64,000 nt of DNA from Anaerolineales bacterium (GTDB lineage: Bacteria > Chloroflexota > Anaerolineae > 4572-78 > J111). The translations under genes and the position numbers were made by a program. The stretch spans positions 937,747 to 1,001,746 of the forward strand of contig JABTUK010000005.1 of assembly GCA_015075405.1 (NCBI GenBank). Reading direction: 5' to 3'. Positions 54,811-64,000 of this stretch are shown piece by piece (within the stretch, counting starts at the first letter, position 1; every line of letters starts with the position of its first letter). Under the pieces are notes generated by a model, which ran no database searches, had not been told where the DNA came from, and saw only the letters and a list, made by a program, of their open reading frames with translations.

Positions 54811-56217
54811 ATGAGCACCCCCAAAGTCAGCGTGATTATGCCTGCTTACAACGGCGCCGATTTTTTAGGCGAGGCGATAAGCAGCGTCCTCAACCAGACC
54901 TACCAGAATCTTGAACTTATTATCGTTGACGATGCCTCCCAGGACCATACCCCCGCTATCGTCGGACAATTTGACGATCCCCGTATTCAATATCTGGTCC
55001 AGGAGGTTAACCGGGGGGTAGATGCCGCCAGACTGCGGGCGATCCGGGCTTCTACCGGGGAGGTCCTGGCCTTTTTAGATCAGGATGACTACTTTCATCC
55101 CGATAAACTCCAGGCCCACGTGACCCTGCTAGAAAAACATCCTGAAATTGGTTTTACCTATAACGCCCGTTTTGAACTTAATCATTCGGCCAACACCATC
55201 CGAGAAATATGGCGTCCGCCCCAAACCGTTACCCTGGCAGACCTGATCCTGGGGTTTCCCATTGCCCCCAGTGATATGGTGGTGCGCCGGAGCTGGGTCG
55301 AGTACCTGGACCTGTCCAAAGAACCGGCTTTGATCCATGGGGGCGAGTATGTGATTACCGGACGCCTGTTTATGAGCGGCTGCAAATTTGGCAGCGTGAA
55401 CCGGGCCTTAAATTACCGCCGCTATCACTCCAAGCGGCACTATTCAAAAATTTCGGTACGCTGCCAGGCCGAACTTGCCGCTCAGGAAAGAATCTTTTCC
55501 GACCCTCGCTGTCCCGCTGAGGTGATAGCCTTGCGACCTACAGCCTTTTCAAATACTTATCTCATTTGGGCCTATTATGCCCTGTTCCAGGAAGAAACCG
55601 CGTTAGGGCAGGAGTTTCTGCGTGAAACCATTCGGCTGGGGCCGGCCGTGCTCAAGGGTGCGCCCCCTGAGTTGATAAATTTTTTACTTACTTGCAGCAT
55701 TGACGATGAAAACGAGGACCATGCCGTTATCCTCAAACGAATTTTTGCCCAGTTGCCGCCAGAAATGAACCACCTGGCCGAGCATTGTAGCTGGGCTGTA
55801 GCGCGAGGATATTTGCTGAAAGGCTTCCGGGCCGTTATGTGGGATCGCCCTGAGGATGGTCGTAAGCACTTTGAGCAAGCCATCAGGCTGGGAGCGCAGT
55901 TTGATGAAGCCCTCATCAGCCGGCTGGGGCAAAGTTTGCTCAACTATGAAACCGAATTTGGTGATGCCTTCACCCAGGACAAGATTCAAGCTTTGACCCC
56001 TTATCTCGTGAAGCTTGAGGGGCGAGCCGGTGTGCGCCAATTGATTGGCTGTTACTCAGTTAACCGCGCTTTTCAGAGTTACCACGCCGGCGAATATGCC
56101 AATGTACCCAAAAGGATCATCCCCGCCATTGCTAACAATCCAAAATATTTGGTAAATCGTGGGGTGCTGTCCATCGTTCTCCGCTCAATTTTTGGGGTGC
56201 AGGCTAATTTAGCTTAA
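54811..56217 (+). CDS. Family 2 glycosyltransferase with long helical C-terminal domain
   Basis: 468 residues. The GT-A domain (1-220) has VSVIMPAYNGADFLGEAISSVLNQTYQNLELIIVDDASQDHT and FLDQDDYFHPDKL (DxD-type). The C-terminal half is alpha-helical with TPR-like spacing (RPEDGRKHFEQAIRLGAQFDEALISRL), perhaps for oligomerisation. It probably adds one sugar of the exported repeat. ATG 54811 follows AGGAGAAG. It is tightly linked to the Wzm gene and to the formyltransferase. Confidence 0.92.
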   Translation: MSTPKVSVIMPAYNGADFLGEAISSVLNQTYQNLELIIVDDASQDHTPAIVGQFDDPRIQYLVQEVNRGVDAARLRAIRASTGEVLAFLDQDDYFHPDKLQAHVTLLEKHPEIGFTYNARFELNHSANTIREIWRPPQTVTLADLILGFPIAPSDMVVRRSWVEYLDLSKEPALIHGGEYVITGRLFMSGCKFGSVNRALNYRRYHSKRHYSKISVRCQAELAAQERIFSDPRCPAEVIALRPTAFSNTYLIWAYYALFQEETALGQEFLRETIRLGPAVLKGAPPELINFLLTCSIDDENEDHAVILKRIFAQLPPEMNHLAEHCSWAVARGYLLKGFRAVMWDRPEDGRKHFEQAIRLGAQFDEALISRLGQSLLNYETEFGDAFTQDKIQALTPYLVKLEGRAGVRQLIGCYSVNRAFQSYHAGEYANVPKRIIPAIANNPKYLVNRGVLSIVLRSIFGVQANLA

Positions 56218-56249
56218 ACGCGAGCACTTATTTTGAAGGATGTATGGCA

Positions 56250-57110
56250 ATGGCCGGAATTGATAAGCTCAGGGTCGTCCTGTTTGCCCTGACAGGCTTT
56301 GGCAACCCGGTATTGGAGGCGCTGCTACAAGAACCCAGGGTTAAGGTAGCGGCAGTTTTTACCGTCAAGTATGATCAACCTTTTCCTCACTATGAGGAGC
56401 GGCAACTGCTGGAGTTATGCCACGAACGGGGAGTTACCTGCTATTATGGGGTGCGGGTAAGCAGCGACGAAGGGATAGCCCTCTTGCGCCAGCACTCGCC
56501 CGACCTGATTATTGTGTCCACCTTTAAGCAGATATTACAGGAGAATGTGCTGAGTTTGCCCAGGCTGGGCGTGGTAAACTTTCATCCCTCGTTGCTGCCG
56601 CGTTATCGTGGCCCCTGCCCATCCAACGCTGCCCTTTACAACGATGAGCCGGTCACCGGGATGACCATCCACTATGTCACCGACAAATTGGATGAAGGCA
56701 ACATTCTCTTGCAAAGGTCATTGCCTATTACCGCAACGGATAATGACGGCCGGCTCCGGCAGAAGTTGGCTAAATTGTCTGGTGAGCTAATCCCAGAACT
56801 GGTGGACATGTTTGCAAACTTCACCAAACCAGCCGGTGAGCCGCAGGATCACCGCCTGGCTAGCTTTGCCCCCAAACCGACCGAGGTAGATGGCTACCTG
56901 GAGCCGACTGCCGGTATTGACACCATCCGCCGCCAGATGAGAGCCTTCAACCCATTGCCCGGCGCCAGCATCCTGGTGGGCGAGAGACGAGTGGCAGTGG
57001 ACCGCTTTGATCTGTTCCGGGATAATAGGCCGAACGGACTGTATGAAACTAACGATGCTATTGATGTCATTCATGCTTCCCAGGCCATCAGGTTATATAA
57101 GGTAAGATAA
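56250..57110 (+). CDS. Formyltransferase, probably sugar N-formyltransferase
   Basis: 286 residues. The 10-formyl-THF transferase fold is clear: catalytic Asn110 and His112 in VVNFHPSLLPRYRGP and Asp148 in KLDEGNILL. The second domain is the shortened C-terminal type. It is shorter than methionyl-tRNA formyltransferase (about 310) and lies in a glycan operon with a sugar aminotransferase and a WbqC-like gene. N-formylation of a 4-amino-4,6-dideoxy sugar is therefore likelier than fMet-tRNA synthesis. Of two in-frame ATGs (56244 and 56250), the second is chosen for its nine-base spacing from GAAGGA. Confidence 0.85.
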   Translation: MAGIDKLRVVLFALTGFGNPVLEALLQEPRVKVAAVFTVKYDQPFPHYEERQLLELCHERGVTCYYGVRVSSDEGIALLRQHSPDLIIVSTFKQILQENVLSLPRLGVVNFHPSLLPRYRGPCPSNAALYNDEPVTGMTIHYVTDKLDEGNILLQRSLPITATDNDGRLRQKLAKLSGELIPELVDMFANFTKPAGEPQDHRLASFAPKPTEVDGYLEPTAGIDTIRRQMRAFNPLPGASILVGERRVAVDRFDLFRDNRPNGLYETNDAIDVIHASQAIRLYKVR

Positions 57111-57185
57111 GGCGGTTGGCAAAATGTGTGTTTTGAGCCATAAGTTGAACAAATATAACGCTCCTCAGCTTTCCAGAGAACTCCC

Positions 57186-57875
57186 ATGAAAAAAGTCGCC
57201 ATCATTCAATCCAACTACATCCCCTGGAAGGGATACTTTGATATTATTCACGACGTGGATGTATTTGTATTTCTGGATGATGTCCAGATGACCAAGCGTG
57301 ATTGGCGGACGCGCAACAAGATTAAAACCCCCAAAGGAGCCGAGTGGTTAACTGTACCTGTCAGCGGGGGGCGAGACCAGCTTATTTACGAAACTGAGAT
57401 TGTGCAGGATGACTGGCAACACCGGCATCTGAAGTCGCTCTCGACCAACTATAGCCGGGCTCCTTTCTTCAAAGATTACCAATTTCTACTGGATTGGCTT
57501 TACGGCCAAACTCATCAGAATCTGTCTGAATTCAACCGGCAAACCACCCAGATAATCTGTGAAATGCTGGGTCTCAAAACTCAACTGCTCTGTTCTGTGG
57601 ACTTGGCTGCTCAAGGAGCCAAAGACGACCGGCTGATTGATATTTGTCAAAAGGTGGGGGCTACTCTTTACATCTCAGGGCCGGCCGCTCGCGATTACAT
57701 TGTTGAGGAGAAGTTTCAAACAGCCGGGATTGAATTGGTATTTAAGGATTATTCCGATTATCCCGAATATCCGCAGCTATTTCCCCCTTTTGAGCATGCC
57801 GTCTCGATTCTGGACTTGCTGTTCAACTGTGGACCAGAGACCCCTCACTATATTTGGGGCTGGCGCGAAAATTAG
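57186..57875 (+). CDS. WbqC-like family protein
   Basis: 229 residues matching the WbqC family: VAIIQSNYIPWKGYFDIIHDVDVFVFLDDVQMTKRDWRTRNKI at the N-terminus and ISGPAARDYI near the middle. These proteins occur in O-antigen and capsule clusters beside sugar amino- and formyl- or acetyltransferases, but their activity has not been settled. It is cytoplasmic. ATG 57186 follows a weak AGAGAACTCCC. It is encoded between the formyltransferase and the aminotransferase, so it probably takes part in the same amino-sugar modification. Confidence 0.9.
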   Translation: MKKVAIIQSNYIPWKGYFDIIHDVDVFVFLDDVQMTKRDWRTRNKIKTPKGAEWLTVPVSGGRDQLIYETEIVQDDWQHRHLKSLSTNYSRAPFFKDYQFLLDWLYGQTHQNLSEFNRQTTQIICEMLGLKTQLLCSVDLAAQGAKDDRLIDICQKVGATLYISGPAARDYIVEEKFQTAGIELVFKDYSDYPEYPQLFPPFEHAVSILDLLFNCGPETPHYIWGWREN

Positions 57876-57915
57876 TAAAGCGCATTAAAAAACGATGTTG
57901 CTACAGGAGCAATTT

Positions 57916-59115
57916 ATGAATCCCAAGCGTATGTATGATATTGATTTTAACCGGCCAACCATTGTGGGTAAGGAGTTGTACTACATCTCACAGGCCATTC
58001 ATAACGGCTATTCTGCGGGTGATGCTGCTTTTACCAAAAAGTGCCATGCCTATCTGGAGCAGGCCCTCAATGTGCCCCGTGTGCTATTAACAACCTCATG
58101 CACTCACGCCCTTGAAATGACTGCGTTACTCCTGGAAATTCAGCCGGGCGACGAGGTGATTGTTCCATCCTTTACTTTTGTCAGCACCCCCAACGCTTTT
58201 GTGCTGCGGGGAGCCAAACCGGTTTTTGTTGATGTACGGCCCGACACGCTTAATCTGGACGAAACCCAACTGGAACGATTGATCACAGAGCGAACCCGAG
58301 CGATTGTACCGGTGCATTATGCCGGGGTGGGCTGTGAAATGGACGCCATCGGCGCAATTGCCGCCAAATATAATATTCCCATCGTGGAAGACAATGCGCA
58401 TGGATTGTTTGGCAAATACAAAGGGCGCTATCTAGGTACCTTTGGGGCGTTTGCTACCCAGAGTTTTCATGAAACCAAAAACTTTATCTGTGGTGAGGGG
58501 GGTGCTCTCATCATTAACGACCCCAAATACATTGAACGCGCCGAAATTATCCGCGAAAAAGGCACCAACCGCAGCCGCTTTTTCCGGGGACAGGTGGATA
58601 AATATACCTGGGTAGATATTGGTTCCAGTTATCTGCCCTCGGATATTTTGGCCGCTTTTTTGTACGCCCAACTGGAAGCTCGTGAAGAGATTCAGACCAA
58701 ACGGCAAAGGGTGTGGACATATTATTACGAACATCTACGCCCCTGGGCTGAGACTTATGGGGTCAGGCTGCCGGTGGTGCCAGCCTACTGTGAACAATCA
58801 TATCACATGTTCTATTTATTATTACCTTCCCTGGAAATTCGCCAGGCCTTGATTGACCATCTCAAGGCGCAAGGGATTCTTAGTGTTTTTCACTATCTGC
58901 CTTTACACCTGTCAGATATAGGACGGCAGTTTGGAGGCAAAGAAGGCGATTGCCCCGTGACCGAAGATATAAGCGACCGTCTGCTCCGTTTACCTTTTTA
59001 TAACGATTTAAATGAAACAGACCAGGCGCGCGTGGTCGAGGTCATTCAGAAATTTGAGCCAAAACCTCTTCAAGTTATCTCAGCGCCGCTTTCTCTTAAC
59101 CAACGCCATTACTGA
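57916..59115 (+). CDS. Sugar aminotransferase of the DegT/DnrJ/EryC1 family (WecE/RffA-like)
   Basis: 399 residues. It opens FNRPTIVGKELYYISQAI, the WecE/RffA-type start. PLP-binding residues are Asp159 in VEDNAHG and Lys188 in SFHETKNFICGEGG. It should convert a dTDP-4-keto-6-deoxyhexose to its 4-amino form (dTDP-Fuc4N or Qui4N type), the natural substrate for an N-formyltransferase such as the one at 56250. The enzymes making the keto sugar (RmlA/RmlB) are not in this window. ATG 57916 follows ACAGGAGC. Confidence 0.93.
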   Translation: MNPKRMYDIDFNRPTIVGKELYYISQAIHNGYSAGDAAFTKKCHAYLEQALNVPRVLLTTSCTHALEMTALLLEIQPGDEVIVPSFTFVSTPNAFVLRGAKPVFVDVRPDTLNLDETQLERLITERTRAIVPVHYAGVGCEMDAIGAIAAKYNIPIVEDNAHGLFGKYKGRYLGTFGAFATQSFHETKNFICGEGGALIINDPKYIERAEIIREKGTNRSRFFRGQVDKYTWVDIGSSYLPSDILAAFLYAQLEAREEIQTKRQRVWTYYYEHLRPWAETYGVRLPVVPAYCEQSYHMFYLLLPSLEIRQALIDHLKAQGILSVFHYLPLHLSDIGRQFGGKEGDCPVTEDISDRLLRLPFYNDLNETDQARVVEVIQKFEPKPLQVISAPLSLNQRHY

Positions 59116-59160
59116 TTACATTTAAGTAGAGGTTTAGAAGCAATACATTTCAAATAAGAC

Positions 59161-59204
59161 TGTAGCATTGGGCCTTGTGCCCGCCCGCAAGGGGCTAAAC
59201 TACG
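59161..59204. repeat. Imperfect hairpin after the aminotransferase gene
   Basis: GTAG and CCTTG at the left are mirrored by CAAGG and CTAC at the right around GTGCCCGCCCG. It lies about 45 bases beyond the stop codon and before the next ribosome site (GGAGGG). Confidence 0.45.
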
Positions 59205-59238
59205 TTATTTGAACAGCATTGGGTTTAGGAGGGAAACT

Positions 59239-61260
59239 ATGAGTAAAAAACTGGTCAATCGTATCCTGGTTGCACTGCTGACGGGAGTTGCCATCATTCT
59301 GGCCTTAGGCGGCGCCACAAATTCAGCCGCCCAAACGCCCGATCCCATCCCCGGCTACCTGAGCCAGATCAGCTCTGCCAATTTAACTACTGTGGCGACT
59401 GATTTGGTGACGCTGTATGGCCCGCGCCGAGAGGATACCTTCAGCCCCTATATAGATGGCAACTGCACTTCGAGCACCACGATAGTTTATCCTCTAAGTA
59501 CAATCGAGATGGCCGCTGCCTACATCAGGGGGCGGTTCGAGGCCATGGGCTACCCGCCAGGATCGATCACGATGGAGGAGGTACCAAATGGCGCTGGACA
59601 CAATGTGTATGTTACCAAAGTGGGCAGCGTCTATCCCAATACATATATCGAATTTAGCGGCCATTATGACACCGTCCCTGGGTCGCCTGGGGGGAACGAT
59701 AATGCCTCCGGTTCCACGGCCGTTATCGAACTGGCCCGTGTGCTTAAGGACTACCCTAACCGCTACTCCATGCGGTTCATCCTGTGGGCGGCCGAGGAAT
59801 TTAGTTCCCAAAGAGGGACCGCATTTTATGGGTCAACTTATCACCTTTTTCAAGCCTTGGAACGGGGGGAACAAATCAAAGCCGGGTTGGTGATGGATCA
59901 TATCGGCTGGCCTTACCCGTCAGATCCGACGGGCTATTTCAACGAGGTTTCCTACATTGATGCCGAGTCTGAACGTATCGCCGACATGTTTAACCAGGTC
60001 AGGACCGACTACGGTATAACTATTGGTTTTGGGAAGGACGGCGGGGTTCAAAACTCTGACGAACATTCTTATTGGAATTTTGGACAGACCGCGGTCAGCA
60101 GTGGGGGGGGGTGGTTATTTTATCGCCCTAACTACCACATTTGCGGTGATACGGTTTCAAATATTAACTTCACCAATGTCCTGCGGGTGGCGCAGCAAAA
60201 TTTGGCTGTCGGCCTCAAACTCGACGCAGAAGTTATCGGCGCGACAAGCACCCCGACCCGTACGCCGACCAGTACACCGTCCACGCCGACGAATACCCCC
60301 GGCCCGGCAACGGCGACGAATACGCCGATTCCTGGCGCGGGTTTCCCCAGTGCCGGGGTAGTGGATAATTTCAATCGAGCCAATGGAGCGGTGGGGAGCA
60401 GTTGGTCAGGCACCACGACGGGTTACAGTATCTCGACCAACCAACTGCGGGTTGGCAGCAGCGGTGAGCAGCACATTTACTGGAACAGCACCTCTTTTGG
60501 AACAGACCAGGAGGCGTATGTCACTCTGAGTACAATTAACTCAAGCGGGGTTGAGGTAGGATTAGTGCTCAAATCTCAGAGCAACAGCGGTTACAATGCT
60601 GGTCTGATTGATGTGGTGTACAATCCGGGTTCACATCAGGTTCAGGTCTGGACGTTTCAGACGCCTCAGGGCTGGATTCAGCGGGGGGCCAATCTGCCGG
60701 TCACATTTGCCAATGGCGACCAGTTTGGAGCGCGGGCCAGGGCGAATGGACAGGTCGAAGTGTATAAGAATGGCAGCTTGGTGGGCAGCCGGGATGTGAC
60801 AGCTTGGCCCAACTATGCTCAAGGTGGTTACATCGGGTTGTTTATGTACAATGCCAGCAATACCATCCTCGATAACTTCGGCGGGGGTGGGAGCGTGGTG
60901 ACGTTACTTGCCCCCATCCCAACGAACACACCTACGGCAACGAATACGCCCATCCCGCCGACAGCAACCAACACGCCAGTTCCGGCAACGGCAACCAATA
61001 CGCCTGTACCCGCAACGGCGACAAACACACCCATCCCGCCGACGGCTACCGATACGCCGGCGCCACCGACCAACACACCCGTACCGCCGACCAATACACC
61101 GGCGCCGCCGACGGCAACCCATACACCCATTCCACCGACTGATACGCCAGTGCCGCCAACCGACACGCCAGTGCCGCCTACAGCTACCGACACGCCGGCC
61201 CCACCGACTGATACACCTGTGCCGCCGGCAGAACCTGATAATCCTGAAGCCAATCCATAG
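59239..61260 (+). CDS. Secreted M28-family metallopeptidase with C-terminal jelly-roll and Thr/Pro tail
   Basis: 673 residues. A signal peptide (ILVALLTGVAIILALGGATNSAAQ) is followed by an M28 aminopeptidase domain (about 30-340). The zinc ligands are His-Asp in FSGHYDT, Asp in GGNDNASGS and the Glu pair in AAEEFSSQRG, with the late His in YHICGD. After a TPTRTPTSTP linker comes a beta-sandwich domain (about 375-555) of the LamG/DUF1080 type, VVDNFNRANGAVGSSW...NTILDNFGGGG. It ends in about 110 residues of PPTATNTPVPA-like repeats without a membrane anchor. It probably digests peptides outside the cell. ATG 59239 follows GGAGGG. Its placement inside the glycan operon is unexplained. Confidence 0.9.
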   Translation: MSKKLVNRILVALLTGVAIILALGGATNSAAQTPDPIPGYLSQISSANLTTVATDLVTLYGPRREDTFSPYIDGNCTSSTTIVYPLSTIEMAAAYIRGRFEAMGYPPGSITMEEVPNGAGHNVYVTKVGSVYPNTYIEFSGHYDTVPGSPGGNDNASGSTAVIELARVLKDYPNRYSMRFILWAAEEFSSQRGTAFYGSTYHLFQALERGEQIKAGLVMDHIGWPYPSDPTGYFNEVSYIDAESERIADMFNQVRTDYGITIGFGKDGGVQNSDEHSYWNFGQTAVSSGGGWLFYRPNYHICGDTVSNINFTNVLRVAQQNLAVGLKLDAEVIGATSTPTRTPTSTPSTPTNTPGPATATNTPIPGAGFPSAGVVDNFNRANGAVGSSWSGTTTGYSISTNQLRVGSSGEQHIYWNSTSFGTDQEAYVTLSTINSSGVEVGLVLKSQSNSGYNAGLIDVVYNPGSHQVQVWTFQTPQGWIQRGANLPVTFANGDQFGARARANGQVEVYKNGSLVGSRDVTAWPNYAQGGYIGLFMYNASNTILDNFGGGGSVVTLLAPIPTNTPTATNTPIPPTATNTPVPATATNTPVPATATNTPIPPTATDTPAPPTNTPVPPTNTPAPPTATHTPIPPTDTPVPPTDTPVPPTATDTPAPPTDTPVPPAEPDNPEANP

Positions 61261-61322
61261 GCATATTTATTCAAGGCATAATGCCCTATCTCAATCAATA
61301 GCTTTTGCAATGGAAATGAGTA

Positions 61323-62648
61323 ATGAGAATTTGCATGATCCTCTATGATCCCCAGGAATTTGGAGGATTAGAAGAATATGCCACCACCCTGGCTGTTGGT
61401 CTGAAGCAACAGGGGCATCAGGTTAGTGTTTTATCTACCACCTGGACGCCCAATAACAACCAATATATGCTCAGGTTACGCGAGAGTGGGGTGACGATTG
61501 CTCAGGTGCCTCAATGGCTGTCGTGGCCTGGCTCACACTGGCCGACCAAAGAAAAGATCTTGGCAATTTGCATGGGGTTGTTGACTCCGCTAGTATATTT
61601 ACTGGCCGGCTTGCTGCTCCTACGCAGAAGATCTTCCTGGAAGCAATCCCTAACCAGCGCCCGTAACGGGCTACAGGGCTACCTGATCAAGTATATTGGA
61701 CCAGATCGGCGTGAACCATTGGGTCGCCTGTTATTGAATTGGTGGCGCTGGCGCTGGCGGCCTGATATTTTTCACATTCAGGGTTATACCAGTACGTTAC
61801 TCTTTGTCATAGAGTGGGCGCATGCCCATAAGATACCGGTAGTGTATGAAGAGCACCAAACTCCCGACGCCCAATTTAACTGGTGGCAGGGGTTCCAACA
61901 AAGCATCAACAAGGCCACTACGGTGGTAGCCGTTTCTGAAAAGAGTGCAGAGGCGCTGCGCACGGTCTGTGGGGTTACCCGGCCCATTGTGGTTAGAAAT
62001 CCTCTCTTGCCGGACCCAATGACTTCAGGCTGGCATAGAAACGGTAAGCTCCGGCAGGCCGATGAACCTATCCGGGTCACCACAGTGGCTCGGTTGGTGG
62101 TGGCCAAGGGGCTTACCTATTTACTTGAGGCCATAGCCCAGGTTAGGGCGATTTATCCAAACACTCAATTTAGAGTGTACGGTGATGGTGTCATGCGCGA
62201 GGAGTTGTTGGCTTACGCCGACCAGCTTGGTTTGGATGGCAACGCCATCTTTGTGGGACCATTCACCCGGCGTGAAGAACTCTCTGAGATTATGGCTCAC
62301 ACTGATATTTTTGTAATGTCTTCTATTTTGGAGGGGCAACCTCTGGGTATGGTTGAGGCTATGGCTTATGGCTGCCCACTTGTAGTTACAACGGTGGGAG
62401 GGATTCCCGAATTGATTGAGGATGGCATGAATGGTTTATTGTGTCAGCCAGGTGACTCAACCTGCCTGGCGCAAAAGATACGGACCCTTATTGAGGATCC
62501 CGCGCTACGGATAAGACTGGGCCAGGCCGCCCGCCAATCTTACGAACAGGGGCCATTCCAGCCTGTTGCAGTATGCAATCACTTTAACTCTATCTACCAG
62601 GAAGCACTACAGCAGGAGCGCCTTTTACATGCACCTCACCACGGATAA
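61323..62648 (+). CDS. Family 4 glycosyltransferase
   Basis: 441 residues, GT-B fold. The N-terminal domain has ICMILYDPQEFGGLEEYATTLAVGLKQQGHQVSVLS and a hydrophobic membrane-associated stretch (ILAICMGLLTPLVYLLAGLLLL, about 80-102), unusual for soluble GT4 enzymes. The C-terminal domain has VARLVVAKGLTYLLEAIAQV, VYGDGVMREEL and the E-x7-E motif SSILEGQPLGMVEAMAYGCPLVVT. It probably adds a sugar to the lipid-linked glycan at the membrane. ATG 61323 is used. Its end overlaps the next glycosyltransferase gene. Confidence 0.93.
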   Translation: MRICMILYDPQEFGGLEEYATTLAVGLKQQGHQVSVLSTTWTPNNNQYMLRLRESGVTIAQVPQWLSWPGSHWPTKEKILAICMGLLTPLVYLLAGLLLLRRRSSWKQSLTSARNGLQGYLIKYIGPDRREPLGRLLLNWWRWRWRPDIFHIQGYTSTLLFVIEWAHAHKIPVVYEEHQTPDAQFNWWQGFQQSINKATTVVAVSEKSAEALRTVCGVTRPIVVRNPLLPDPMTSGWHRNGKLRQADEPIRVTTVARLVVAKGLTYLLEAIAQVRAIYPNTQFRVYGDGVMREELLAYADQLGLDGNAIFVGPFTRREELSEIMAHTDIFVMSSILEGQPLGMVEAMAYGCPLVVTTVGGIPELIEDGMNGLLCQPGDSTCLAQKIRTLIEDPALRIRLGQAARQSYEQGPFQPVAVCNHFNSIYQEALQQERLLHAPHHG

Positions 62649-63972
62649 ACTTCATCATCATATGGATCACCAACTTGATGCTGTGCCTTCCCGTCCCTTG
62701 CGAATTGCTATTTCTCTCCCTCAATTGGAGCCGCTGGCGCAAGTAATGCGTGGTGAGCCGGCAGAAGCCACTTATATTATCCAACGATATATCGCGGCTG
62801 GTTTACCTGCACGGGGTCACCGCCTCACTTTTGTAGGTCCACGCAGCTTTGATGACCTTGTCTGCACCAATGACCCGCAGAAACCAAGCCCCGCCCCACG
62901 AACCTGGTCGGCCAGTGGGTGGTTTAATCTGGCGAGTAACGGGATTTGGCGAGTACAGCAGTGGCTAGGTATCCCTTATTTGAACGTGTTTTCAAACTAT
63001 CGTCTCTTTGATGCCTGTTTACAGTGCCTCCCCGGTCATGATTTGGTTTATGAACGGAATGGCATGTACCGGGATGGGGTAGCTAAAGCATGCCAACGGC
63101 TTAAGTTGCCCTATATATTATATGTTGAGGCAGATGATATCCTTGAACATGATTATATGGGTAAACCGATTACTGGATTATTGCGTTGGCGGGCCAAAGA
63201 GACGATGCGCTACAACCTAAACGCAGCCGATTGTGTTATTTGCGTCTCCGAGCCTCTCAAGACACATTTGATCTCTGTGTGGGGTGTGCCTGAGGAAAAA
63301 ATTGTGGTGTTTGCCAATGTGGCTGATGTACAGCGTTTCCGGCCTGACCCACAAGCGCGCGCTGAAGCACGGGCTTCATTGGGAATTAATGCCAACCCCG
63401 TAGTTCTTTTTGTAGGTGCGTTCTATGAGTGGCATGACGTCGCCACCCTGCTGGACGCCTTTGCCCAGGTATTGGCGGCACAGCCTGAGGCGCGCCTAGT
63501 TTTGGTGGGTGAAGGTACACAGCGTCAGGCCATGATGCAGCGGGCAACTGACCTGGGTATTATGCACGCGGTGCAGTTCACCGGCTTTATGACCCATACC
63601 AGGATTCCTAGCCTGGTGGCTGCCGCCGATGTTGCCGCCGCGCCTTACCCCCCCATGCAACACGATTTATGGCTGTCCCCCCTTAAACTCTTTGAATATA
63701 TGGCTTCGGGTACGGCGATTATTGCCTCTGAGGTGGGGCAAATTGCCCAGGTGATTCAGGACAACCGCAATGGCTTACTGGTCCCACCGGGAGATGCCTC
63801 TGCTATGGCCGCTGCCTTGCAGAAGCTGATTGCTAACCCGGCTCTGCGTTTGCAGTTGGGCCGACAGGCTCGAGAGGACGCCGTACGCAAACATTCATGG
63901 GAACATTATTTGTCACGTCTGGAACGGCTATTCGAAGCTGTGCTGGCGGGTCAGCCGGTGGATCACATTTGA
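62629..63972 (+). CDS. Family 4 glycosyltransferase
   Basis: 447 residues, GT-B fold. The acceptor domain begins LRIAISLPQLEPLAQVMRGEPAEATYIIQRYIAAGLPARGHRLTFVG. The donor domain has VVLFVGAFYEWHDVATLLDAFAQVL, LVLVGEGTQRQ and the late motif LSPLKLFEYMASGTAIIASEVGQIAQVI. ATG 62629 is chosen because AGGAG lies about ten bases upstream, giving a 20-base overlap with the preceding gene; ATG 62662 is possible. It is the last complete gene of the window. Confidence 0.92.
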   Translation: MHLTTDKLHHHMDHQLDAVPSRPLRIAISLPQLEPLAQVMRGEPAEATYIIQRYIAAGLPARGHRLTFVGPRSFDDLVCTNDPQKPSPAPRTWSASGWFNLASNGIWRVQQWLGIPYLNVFSNYRLFDACLQCLPGHDLVYERNGMYRDGVAKACQRLKLPYILYVEADDILEHDYMGKPITGLLRWRAKETMRYNLNAADCVICVSEPLKTHLISVWGVPEEKIVVFANVADVQRFRPDPQARAEARASLGINANPVVLFVGAFYEWHDVATLLDAFAQVLAAQPEARLVLVGEGTQRQAMMQRATDLGIMHAVQFTGFMTHTRIPSLVAAADVAAAPYPPMQHDLWLSPLKLFEYMASGTAIIASEVGQIAQVIQDNRNGLLVPPGDASAMAAALQKLIANPALRLQLGRQAREDAVRKHSWEHYLSRLERLFEAVLAGQPVDHI

Positions 63973-63983
63973 GTTTTGGCCTT

Positions 63984-64000
63984 TAGGAGAGGAATTGGCG
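63984..64000 (+). promoter_or_regulatory. Ribosome binding site of a gene beyond the right edge
   Basis: TTAGGAGAGGAATTGGCG ends the window about 12 bases after the last stop codon. The strong AGGAGAGG suggests that the operon continues with another gene, perhaps starting at TTG 63996. Confidence 0.5.

Noticed and set aside
60828..61310. Val/Gly-repeat open frame on the minus strand
   Set aside because: Antisense shadow of the PPTATNTP tail of the M28 peptidase.
1..64000. Transposase, integrase, phage, tRNA or rRNA genes
   Set aside because: I looked for typical motifs and structures and saw none, so the mobile-type repeats here have no autonomous partner in the window.

Overview
The window looks like a chromosomal segment of an uncultured Chloroflexota bacterium, probably Anaerolineae-like. 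This is inferred from gene style and not from a marker gene: Cys-anchored lipoproteins made of SH3 and beta-propeller repeats, long Thr/Pro-rich linkers, many GAF-rich histidine kinases, and secreted proteins ending in a short (F/Y)LPxxxK/R tail. I saw no rRNA, tRNA, CRISPR array, transposase or phage gene.

Layout. Bases 1-1150 hold the end of a HisKA_2-type kinase and its response regulator. Bases 1157-9431 read leftward: a MarR regulator, an RND adaptor and an RND pump, then a SH3/propeller lipoprotein. Bases 9781-14051 hold a 2',3'-cyclic phosphodiesterase (ThpR), a DUF1028 protein, a PLP-decarboxylase homologue lacking its lysine, and a tandem GxxExxY nuclease-like protein between two matching hairpins. 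Bases 14211-17362 hold a large PA14/SH3 surface protein and a small Cys-containing protein. Bases 17496-28110 are a signalling island: a lone receiver, a sugar-binding-protein/kinase/NarL-regulator operon, an OmpR regulator, and a degenerate hybrid kinase paired with a second OmpR regulator.

From 28476 to the right edge lies an exopolysaccharide or S-layer-glycan locus. It has a priming sugar-phosphate transferase, all four enzymes expected for GDP-D-glycero-alpha-D-manno-heptose (HddC-, GmhA-, GmhB- and HddA-like), acyl-, formyl- and amino-transferases, a WbqC-like protein, glycosyltransferases, a radical SAM enzyme and a Wzt/Wzm-type ABC exporter. Secreted proteins of unknown or glycan-active type are interspersed.

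Two patterns run across the genes. First, four promoters carry a CTAAC motif repeated at 11-bp spacing with the -10 box at a constant distance; they precede the hybrid-kinase/OmpR operon and three transcription units of the glycan locus. A related CAAAC motif occurs twice before the first OmpR gene and once before a glycosyltransferase. This suggests that the OmpR-type regulators control the glycan locus and themselves. Second, several families of short palindromic repeats sit at or inside the 3' ends of genes, in some cases supplying the stop codon or C-terminal residues.
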